This document shows positions 1 through 5,069 of a stretch of 6,546 nt of DNA, in pieces. The notes beneath the pieces are model-generated. The model worked only from the letters and a program-made list of their open reading frames with translations. It was not told the origin of the DNA and did not search any database. Origin of the DNA: Actinomycetes bacterium (GTDB taxonomy: Bacteria > Actinomycetota > Coriobacteriia > Anaerosomatales > JAJZPX01); contig JAJZPX010000114.1 of the NCBI GenBank assembly GCA_021811025.1, forward strand, positions 1 through 6,546, in the 5' to 3' direction. A program made the position numbers and the translations under genes. Each line of letters starts with the position of its first letter. Within the stretch, counting starts at the first letter, position 1.

Positions 1-363
1 TTCTCGGATGTCAGCCGGGTGGGGCTCGGCGACACGGTCCTGTACGCGCGTCCCGACAGGGAGCGGATCCGAGCGGCCCTTGAGGCAATCGAGGCGGGGA
101 TGGCGCTCGAGCCCCGCGACTACGACCTGCTGCTCGCGAGGGCGCGCCTGCTGCGCCTCGATCCCGGCTCGCCGTCCGCTCGCGTCGAGGAAGCCTACGC
201 GGACGCGGTCGCGGCGTACCCGCTGGGGCTCACGGTGCGGAGGGAGGCGGCGGCGGCGGCGCTCGCCAACGGCGACTCGCGGACCGCGGAGCGACTGGCG
301 GAGGGGCTGCGCGAGCTGGGTGCGTCCGTCTCGACAGAGACAGGCGGTGGCGGCGGTGGCTGA
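1..363 (+). CDS. C-terminal part of a helical TPR-like protein, 5' end outside window
   Basis: Frame 1 is open from the first base to a TGA at 361-363, giving 120 residues, so the start lies upstream. The visible part is rich in Ala, Leu, Arg and Glu. It reads as amphipathic helix pairs with TPR-like spacing: a helix around the EAIEAGMALEPRDYDLLLAR stretch, then a segment ending in DPG, then AAAAALANGDSRTAERLAEGL. It ends in a run of six glycines. No cysteine or haem motif is present. Its last 8 bases overlap the start of the dodecahaem cytochrome downstream, so the two are probably co-translated. A TPR tail of this kind can close an O-antigen-ligase-like membrane protein or a free-standing TPR protein; the fragment does not decide between them. 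I do not recognise the family. Confidence 0.7.
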   Translation, partial: FSDVSRVGLGDTVLYARPDRERIRAALEAIEAGMALEPRDYDLLLARARLLRLDPGSPSARVEEAYADAVAAYPLGLTVRREAAAAALANGDSRTAERLAEGLRELGASVSTETGGGGGG

Positions 364-1351
364 CGCGCATGCACCGAGGCCCCGCCGGCTCGCGTCGTCC
401 GAGGCGCTCCGGCGGATATCGTGGGGGTTCCTCGCGCTCACGCTCGCTCTGCTGGCGCTCGCGCTCGCGGCGGGCGGGGCCGTGCGCGCGTCCCGCGGCT
501 GCGCGTCGTGTCACGCGATGGACGCCTACTCCGCAGCGCATCGCAGCTCGCCGCACGATGCCGTCCCTTGTGCAGGCTGCCACGCGCGGGCCGGAATGCT
601 CGGCATGATGGCGGACGGTATCCGCTACGGCCGATGGGCGGCGGCTGCCGTGACGGGTAGTGCGCCCGTCGACGCGTACTCGACAGGCTGCTTGTCGTGT
701 CACGCCCGGGTGCTGTCGCGGACGGTCGTGTCGAGAGGCGTGCGCGTCCGTCACGCGGACTTCGCGTCCGAGGCGTGCGAGCGGTGCCACGGCGGCGTCG
801 GTCACGCCGTCGAGGGGCGCTGGCGAGAGTCCGTGGCGATGGACGACTGCACGGGATGCCACAAGACGTTCGGCGGCGAGACCGGCGGCTGCGAGACTTG
901 CCACCCGCGCCCCTCTGCAGCGGCCGGGAGCCGAGGCGGTCGCTCAGAGGGCGCGACGCCGTGGCGCGCATCGCACGGAGCGGGGTGGTCGCAGTCGCAC
1001 GGGATGGGTGACCTCTCGGGCTGCCCGGGCTGCCACCGGCCCTCGTACTGCAAGGGTTGCCACGGAGTGGAGATGCCGCATCCGGGCTCCTGGCAGCGAA
1101 CGCACGGCAAGGCGGCGGCCGCGCCGGGCGCGAAGTGCGAGACATGCCACGAGCTGTCGTGGTGCACCTCGTGCCATGGCCTCCGGATGCCTCACCCGGC
1201 GGGGTTCCTCCCGAATCACGGGCTCGAGGCGGAGAGGGCGGGAACGAGCGTCTGCCTCCGATGCCACGGGCAGGAGTCCTGCGACGAGTGTCACTACCGT
1301 TCGGCCCATCCGAACGTCCCGAAGACGGGCTTCAGGAGGAGCGGTGGATGA
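356..1351 (+). CDS. Membrane-anchored dodecahaem c-type cytochrome with NapC/NrfH-like head
   Basis: A 331-residue protein. Residues 1-20 are basic, 21-43 form one hydrophobic helix, and the rest should lie outside the membrane. It carries 12 CXXCH haem sites, all canonical, from C49 to C309. The first is CASCHAM, with a Met three residues beyond the motif Cys-His. The second follows an SPH segment and is followed by a short hydrophobic helix. Haems 3 and 4 bracket a VRH segment. This is the pattern of NapC/NrfH quinol dehydrogenases, which take electrons from membrane quinol. Eight more haems follow, two of them with the repeat CHG-x-x-MPHP-(7)-HG, whose histidines are likely axial ligands. 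NapC/NrfH proteins normally have four haems, so this is an extended form. GTG at 356 is chosen because it overlaps the preceding stop exactly as the next gene overlaps this one; GTG at 347 is the alternative, and neither has a strong Shine-Dalgarno. Likely role (inferred): electron transfer from quinol outward. Confidence 0.88.
   Translation: MADAHAPRPRRLASSEALRRISWGFLALTLALLALALAAGGAVRASRGCASCHAMDAYSAAHRSSPHDAVPCAGCHARAGMLGMMADGIRYGRWAAAAVTGSAPVDAYSTGCLSCHARVLSRTVVSRGVRVRHADFASEACERCHGGVGHAVEGRWRESVAMDDCTGCHKTFGGETGGCETCHPRPSAAAGSRGGRSEGATPWRASHGAGWSQSHGMGDLSGCPGCHRPSYCKGCHGVEMPHPGSWQRTHGKAAAAPGAKCETCHELSWCTSCHGLRMPHPAGFLPNHGLEAERAGTSVCLRCHGQESCDECHYRSAHPNVPKTGFRRSGG
1334..1340 (+). promoter_or_regulatory. 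Shine-Dalgarno fixing the GTG start at 1344
   Basis: AGGAGGA lies inside the 3' end of the first dodecahaem cytochrome gene, 3-4 bases before GTG 1344. It is the best ribosome-binding match at this junction and selects the GTG start over later in-frame candidates. The spacing is a little short. Confidence 0.6.
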
Positions 1352-2468
1352 TCTCCTCGCATCGCTGAGCGCCCGGGTCCTCGTGGGCGTCGGACGTCTC
1401 CAGGCGAACCTCCCCCGGATACTCGCGGACCCGCGCGGGCACCGGAAGGAGGCGATGCTGCTCGCGCTGATCGCGGCGCTGGCGATCGTGCTGTTCGTCG
1501 TGACGGGCTTCGTCGTCGCCGACGCCGTGAGGGCGATGCGGTACCGGCGGCGCTACGGGGTCAGGGTGCGACGCCGCAGGCCGCTCAGGGCGATTCCGCT
1601 GGTCGCGGCGGGCGCGATCGTCGCGCTGGCAGCCCTGGCGGCGGCCTCGGCCGTCCCACCAGCGGGCCAGGCTTGCGGCGCCTGCCACGCAATGGGAGAG
1701 GCGGTCGAGAGCTGGCGCGCGAGCGCCCATGCGAAAGTGGCCTGCTGGTCGTGCCACGCTCCCCGTGGGCTCTTGGGGCTCGCCGAGGGCATCGTCGGCG
1801 CCGCCGCCGCGAGCTCCGGGGAGAGCTCCGCAAGCCCGGTGAAGGCGCGGTCCGAAGGATGCGTCGCGTGCCATGCCGGCATCCGCGGGAAGACGGTCGG
1901 CACCTCGATACGCATGAGGCATTCAGACGTCATCGACGCGGGGATGCCGTGCACGAAGTGCCATCCGTCGGCGGGCCACGACGGCCTCGAAAGACGGCGC
2001 GGGACGACGGCACCGCGACCGCTCATGTCGGTGTGCCTCACATGCCACGACGGCGAGCGCGCGACGGCGGACTGCGGTCTCTGTCACACCGCGCGACCTT
2101 CGGATCAGGCGACCAGCCCGGCGGAGGGAGGCGACACGCCGGCTCCCGTCACGTGCGAGGGCGGGTGCCACGAGCTGAAGGTCCAGAAGGACTGCGTGGC
2201 GTGCCACGGCCTCGAGATGCCTCACCCCGCCGCGTTCTTCTCCGAGCACGCCGGCCGCTCGTTCGAGGATCCGGGGCTGTGCGTGCGATGCCACCCGACC
2301 GCCCGGGCCTCCGACGGCTGCGGCTGCCATCAGCCGGGCGACGTCCACGGTGCCTTCAGGGAGTGGTTCCCCAGGCACGGTTCGTTCGCACAGAAACAAT
2401 GGCCGGGTGGCTGCAACTGCCATACGAAGAGCTTCTGCTCCATCTGCCATGCCAAGTGGCCCCTCTGA
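1344..2468 (+). CDS. Second dodecahaem membrane cytochrome, with non-canonical haem motifs
   Basis: A 374-residue paralogue of the preceding gene. It has two hydrophobic helices (about 37-59 and 84-103) joined by a strongly basic loop (63-82, many Arg). That places the loop in the cytoplasm and the haem domain outside. Haems 1-6 align with the upstream protein: CGACHAM at C111, CWSCH followed by a short helix, CVACH, then an MRH segment, CTKCH, CLTCH and CGLCH. The C-terminal half keeps one CHG-x-x-MPHP repeat. There are twelve Cn-CH sites, but only nine are CXXCH. Site 7 is CEGGCH (C271, CX3CH), and sites 10 and 11 are CGCH (C326) and CNCH (C357), with a single residue between the cysteines. 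The last site, CSICH at C365, is ten residues from the end. Likely role (inferred): a quinol-linked electron carrier working with, or in series with, its paralogue. Whether CXCH sites bind haem covalently is uncertain. It starts at GTG with an 8-base overlap to the gene before. Confidence 0.88.
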   Translation: MDDLLASLSARVLVGVGRLQANLPRILADPRGHRKEAMLLALIAALAIVLFVVTGFVVADAVRAMRYRRRYGVRVRRRRPLRAIPLVAAGAIVALAALAAASAVPPAGQACGACHAMGEAVESWRASAHAKVACWSCHAPRGLLGLAEGIVGAAAASSGESSASPVKARSEGCVACHAGIRGKTVGTSIRMRHSDVIDAGMPCTKCHPSAGHDGLERRRGTTAPRPLMSVCLTCHDGERATADCGLCHTARPSDQATSPAEGGDTPAPVTCEGGCHELKVQKDCVACHGLEMPHPAAFFSEHAGRSFEDPGLCVRCHPTARASDGCGCHQPGDVHGAFREWFPRHGSFAQKQWPGGCNCHTKSFCSICHAKWPL

Positions 2469-2523
2469 GCAGGCAAGACGGGAATCGGGTATTAACCTGT
2501 TGCGAGTATTGTTAAGGCCTGCT
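2468..2523 (+). repeat. Inverted repeat after the cytochrome pair
   Basis: AGCAGGC at 2468-2474 is a perfect inverted match to GCCTGCT at 2517-2523. Inside it, TTAAC (2492-2496) matches GTTAA (2511-2515). The result could be a long, interrupted stem straddling the promoter-like sequence. There is no following T run, so it is not a standard intrinsic terminator. Confidence 0.3.
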
Positions 2524-2528
2524 AATAT
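2500..2528 (+). promoter_or_regulatory. Candidate housekeeping promoter for the TPR-NHL genes
   Basis: TTGCGA (2500-2505) and TAATAT (2523-2528) are separated by exactly 17 bases. Each matches the sigma-70/sigma-A consensus at four or more positions, in one of the few AT-rich patches of the window. A start of transcription near 2535 would leave a leader of about 90 bases before the ATG at 2627. This is a sequence match only. Confidence 0.55.
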
Positions 2529-2545
2529 CCTCGTCGTGCCAAGTA

Positions 2546-2570
2546 CGTGAAGCAGATAACGAAGCTCGCG
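2546..2570 (+). promoter_or_regulatory. Repeated inverted-repeat element, copy 1
   Basis: The core CGTGA-AGCAGA-TAACG (2546-2561) is a 5-6-5 imperfect palindrome, followed by AAG and a CGCG. The 25-base block is 22/25 identical to 4868-4892, with AAGCAGATAACGAAG unchanged. It lies just downstream of the predicted promoter and upstream of the TPR gene. The 5-N6-5 geometry is that of CRP/FNR-family operators, but the half-site is not a textbook match, so the regulator is unknown. Confidence 0.5.
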
Positions 2571-2626
2571 CATCTTTCCGGGCGGGGTCCGCGTGCCGGG
2601 GAGGGTCGACAGGGAGGAGAACGGGC

Positions 2627-3346
2627 ATGTCCGTGCGAGTGCCTGCGGTGAGGAGAGTGTCGGGAGCGGGCCGTTCCGGCATCGTGTTCCTGCTCTCAGC
2701 GGTGGCGGTGGCCCTGGTGATAGCCGTCGCCTTCCTCCTCGCATCGGACCGCCTGTTCAACGACGAGCCGAAGACCCCGAAGGAGCGCGACTACGAGCTG
2801 CTGGCGCAGCGGTCGCAGGCGAATCCGAAGGACGCCATGGCGCTCGCCGTCCTTGCCGACACGGAGTACGAGCTCGGGAAGAAGGACGACGCACTGCGGC
2901 ACGCGGCCGACGCGCTGAAGAACGCGGGCTCCACCGTCAACATCCGCCTCATCTACGCGGGCATCCTGATGCGCGAGGGGCGGTTCGCTGAGGCCGCGAA
3001 GCTGGCCGACGAAGAGATCGCCCTCCCGAGCGCCAACAGCGAGGCCGACGCGTACTTCCTGCGCGCCCAGGCCGAGTGGGAGCTGAAGGACCGCGAGGGA
3101 GCGCTGAAGTCGATGTCGACCGGGCTGGCGCGCGACCCCGTGGCCGCCGACGCGCGCATCCTGCACGCCGACATGCTCAGGCAGTCCGGCCGCAAGGCCG
3201 AGGCGATCGCCGAGTACGAGCGGGCGCTGAAGTTCCTGCCGAACGACGCGCGCGCGGTGAAGGCGCTCGCCGGGCTCGGCGTGAAGGCGCCGGCGGCGGC
3301 TCCGAGCCCGCACTCCGCCCAGACGTCGGCCTCGGCCGCCGACTGA
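2627..3346 (+). CDS. Membrane-anchored TPR protein
   Basis: A 239-residue protein. A basic N-terminus (RRVSGAGR) precedes one hydrophobic helix at about 18-39; the remainder is predicted to lie outside the membrane. Roughly four tetratricopeptide repeats follow between residues 55 and 210: helix pairs such as AMALAVLADTEYELGKKDDA, AEAAKLADEEIAL, AYFLRAQAEWELKDREGAL and KAEAIAEYERALKFLPND. The last 25 residues are a low-complexity Ala/Pro/Ser tail. TPR domains bind partner proteins. Beside cytochrome genes they can serve in assembly, as NrfG/CcmI-like proteins do, but no specific match is claimed. The ATG start is supported by GGGAGGAG at 2612-2619, seven bases upstream. The NHL gene begins 15 bases after its stop, so the two form an operon. 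The role in cytochrome assembly or anchoring is inferred from context. Confidence 0.87.
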   Translation: MSVRVPAVRRVSGAGRSGIVFLLSAVAVALVIAVAFLLASDRLFNDEPKTPKERDYELLAQRSQANPKDAMALAVLADTEYELGKKDDALRHAADALKNAGSTVNIRLIYAGILMREGRFAEAAKLADEEIALPSANSEADAYFLRAQAEWELKDREGALKSMSTGLARDPVAADARILHADMLRQSGRKAEAIAEYERALKFLPNDARAVKALAGLGVKAPAAAPSPHSAQTSASAAD

Positions 3347-3361
3347 CGGGAGACGACGCCG

Positions 3362-4825
3362 ATGCCACGCAGCAACCGCAGGAACGTCGTCCTCCTCGGA
3401 GTCGCGGCGCTCATGCTCCTCGGGCTCGCCGGCTTCTACCTCTACCTGTCCGGCGGAGGCGAGAGCGGCGAGGGCAAGAAGCCCGATCTCGCGTCCACGG
3501 GCCTCGTCCCCGTCAGGACGATTTACAAGTACGGCAAGAACAACCTGGTGAAGCCCGTCGGGATAGGCTCGGACGAGCAGGGGAACATCTTCGTCACCCT
3601 GCGTGACGGCGCCCCGGTGATCGCGTACGACCGCAAAGGCGACTTCGTCCGTTCCTGGGGGACCAGGGGATACCGCTCCGGGCAGCTCCTCTCGCCCACG
3701 GGCGTGGCCGCGGACTCCCGCTCCGGACGCGTCTACGTGACCGATCGGGGCCGTCTTCGCCTGATCTGCTACGACCGCCAGGGGACGTTCGAGTGGGAGA
3801 CCCCGATCCTCGGCGCCCTCAGCCCGGCGGTCTCCGGCGACGGCCTTCTCGTGAGCACGCACGGCCCGCTGGTCCTGCTCGACGACCAGGGGCAGCTCGT
3901 GAAGCAGGTCGGGACGCGCGGCCGGATGCCGGGGCAGTTCGACTTCGCCCACGCGCTCGTCCCCGGCGACGGAGGGTCGGTGTACGTCGCGGACACCGAC
4001 AACGCCAGGATCCAGGCCGTCAAGATGTCCGGGACCACCACGGCGACGGTGCAGTGGGTCTACGGACGCCCCCCGGCGCGTCAGGACGACCCGGACACGA
4101 AGTTCGGCGTGCCCGCGGGGATGGCCCGGGACGCCAAGGGCAGGCTGTACGTGCTCGACGGCTTCCGGCACACGATCACGGCGATGGACGCGAAGTCGGG
4201 GAAGGTCCTCCACACGTGGACCGATCTCGAGGGTGACTACGACGGCCTCTTCCGGCTGCCGACCGGGATCGCGTACCTGGGCGGCGACACGTTCGCAGTG
4301 TCGGACACGTACAACGACCGGATCCAGATCGTCAGGCTGCTGTTGCCGGAGGAGAACAACGTCTTCAACCGCAACCCGTGGACGAAGTGGCTACTCCTCC
4401 TGCTCGTGGTCCCGCTCCTGCCCCTCTTCAGGCGCAAGAAGGCCTTCGTCACGTCCGAGGCGCTCGAGCGCTCGCTGCGGGAGGAGCGGTTCCGGGTCCT
4501 GGCCGGCATCTACAAGAGGCTTCACGTGCTGCCCGAGGTGGCCGACGAGTTCCGTGACCGTTTCGAGAGCGGTGTGAGGGTCGGCGACTTCCTCGTGCCG
4601 GTCGGAGCAGGCGCTCCGGCGGATGGAGAGCCCCCGGGGGACGTCCGCATCGCGGAGGCGGCCCGGCGGTCCGCAGCCGGCAGGCTCCTGCTCGCGCGTC
4701 ACGTAGTCGTGTGCGCCGACGAGCCGCAGTGCGGGAGGGTCCGCGAGGCTGGAGGCAAGGCGGCGCCGTACGAGCAGGTCGTCAGCGAGTACGTGCTCGA
4801 AGGGGAGGCGCCGGCTCCGGCGTAG
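3362..4825 (+). CDS. Two-TM NHL-repeat beta-propeller protein with cytoplasmic tail domain
   Basis: A 487-residue protein. A short basic N-terminus precedes a hydrophobic helix (8-29), then an extracytoplasmic region of about 300 residues. This contains NHL repeats near 60-90, 107-140, 193-220, 250-280 and 297-328, seen as P-x-G-[IVM]-A-x-D-x-x-G-x-[IL]-[YF]-V-x-D followed by R-I-Q or V-x-x-[YF]-D. These would fold into a five- or six-bladed propeller. A second helix (343-356) is followed by RRKK and a 131-residue domain, placed in the cytoplasm by the positive-inside rule. That tail is alpha/beta-like, has two Cys (CADEPQC) and is unfamiliar; it is weakly reminiscent of a PIN-like fold lacking the usual acidic start. 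From memory, NHL propellers are frequent neighbours of extracellular multihaem cytochromes (for example in Geobacter). GGGAGA at 3348-3353 serves the ATG. The stop is TAG, the only non-TGA stop here. Function inferred: scaffold or sensor for the cytochrome system. Confidence 0.88.
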   Translation: MPRSNRRNVVLLGVAALMLLGLAGFYLYLSGGGESGEGKKPDLASTGLVPVRTIYKYGKNNLVKPVGIGSDEQGNIFVTLRDGAPVIAYDRKGDFVRSWGTRGYRSGQLLSPTGVAADSRSGRVYVTDRGRLRLICYDRQGTFEWETPILGALSPAVSGDGLLVSTHGPLVLLDDQGQLVKQVGTRGRMPGQFDFAHALVPGDGGSVYVADTDNARIQAVKMSGTTTATVQWVYGRPPARQDDPDTKFGVPAGMARDAKGRLYVLDGFRHTITAMDAKSGKVLHTWTDLEGDYDGLFRLPTGIAYLGGDTFAVSDTYNDRIQIVRLLLPEENNVFNRNPWTKWLLLLLVVPLLPLFRRKKAFVTSEALERSLREERFRVLAGIYKRLHVLPEVADEFRDRFESGVRVGDFLVPVGAGAPADGEPPGDVRIAEAARRSAAGRLLLARHVVVCADEPQCGRVREAGGKAAPYEQVVSEYVLEGEAPAPA

Positions 4826-4849
4826 AGTCCCGAGGATCCATGGCAGGGA

Positions 4850-4863
4850 ACGGCGTGCGCCGT
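4850..4863 (+). repeat. Short perfect palindrome after the NHL gene
   Basis: ACGGCGTGCGCCGT forms a perfect inverted repeat (effective stem 5 bp, loop GTGC). It lies 25 bases after the NHL stop and just before the repeated element. No T run follows, so a terminator role is weak; it may be a protein site. Confidence 0.3.
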
Positions 4864-4867
4864 CGAT

Positions 4868-4892
4868 CGTTAAGCAGATAACGAAGAGCGCG
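4868..4892 (+). promoter_or_regulatory. Repeated inverted-repeat element, copy 2
   Basis: The core CGTTA-AGCAGA-TAACG (4868-4883) is a perfect 5-6-5 palindrome, followed by AAG and CGCG. It matches 2546-2570 at 22 of 25 positions. It lies about 180 bases before the secreted cytochrome's start, in its only leader. No convincing -35/-10 pair accompanies this copy. Shared presence before two transcription units points to common regulation. Confidence 0.5.
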
Positions 4893-4915
4893 TGCGAGTG
4901 GACAGGTTACGAAGC

Positions 4916-4989
4916 GTGACCGGGCTCCGGTCCCGCTTGGGGGTTTTCCGGCTCGCCGCACCGGGCGGGCGGAGAGTGACGGGCTCCGG
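4916..4989 (+). repeat. Direct repeat in the leader of the secreted cytochrome
   Basis: GTGACCGGGCTCCGG (4916-4930) recurs as GTGACGGGCTCCGG (4976-4989), identical except for one missing C. The first copy is also part of the hairpin GACCGG-GCT-CCGGTC (4918-4932). The intervening bases are GC-rich with one GGGGGTTTTCC patch. Role unknown; it could be a structured leader. Confidence 0.4.
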
Positions 4990-4991
4990 AA

Positions 4992-5021
4992 GGGGTCCGA
5001 TCCCCACCAGGAAAGGGGGTG
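4992..5021 (+). promoter_or_regulatory. Competing hairpins over an upstream Shine-Dalgarno
   Basis: GGGG (4992-4995) can pair with CCCC (5002-5005). The same CCCC can instead pair with GGGG at 5015-5018, inside AAAGGGGGTG (5012-5021), which is a strong Shine-Dalgarno nine bases before ATG 5031. The two pairings exclude each other. This would suit translational control, but it does not match any riboswitch family I recognise. Confidence 0.3.
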
Positions 5022-5069
5022 ACGACAAGCATGGTGAGAAGACAAGCACCAACGAAGAGGGAGGGAACC

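Noticed and set aside
8..355. Upstream extension of the first cytochrome frame to position 8
   Set aside because: The extension is Arg/Ser-rich shadow sequence of the preceding gene in another frame. The coding signal and membrane helix begin only after the GTG at 356.
660..1343. Upstream extension of the second cytochrome frame to position 660
   Set aside because: It runs through the first cytochrome gene in another frame with shadow composition. The GTG at 1344 has a good Shine-Dalgarno.
2696..4213. Long open frame on the minus strand opposite the TPR and NHL genes
   Set aside because: Low-complexity Arg/Val/Glu composition and no motif; it spans two well-supported plus-strand genes.
4850..4932. 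Intrinsic terminator after the NHL gene
   Set aside because: The hairpins here are not followed by a T tract; only a TTTT at 4944-4947 occurs, not adjacent to a stem.
4868..5069. c-di-GMP (GEMM) riboswitch before the secreted cytochrome
   Set aside because: The conserved core segments and three-way junction pattern of GEMM-I could not be found; only loose similarity around ACGAAGC.
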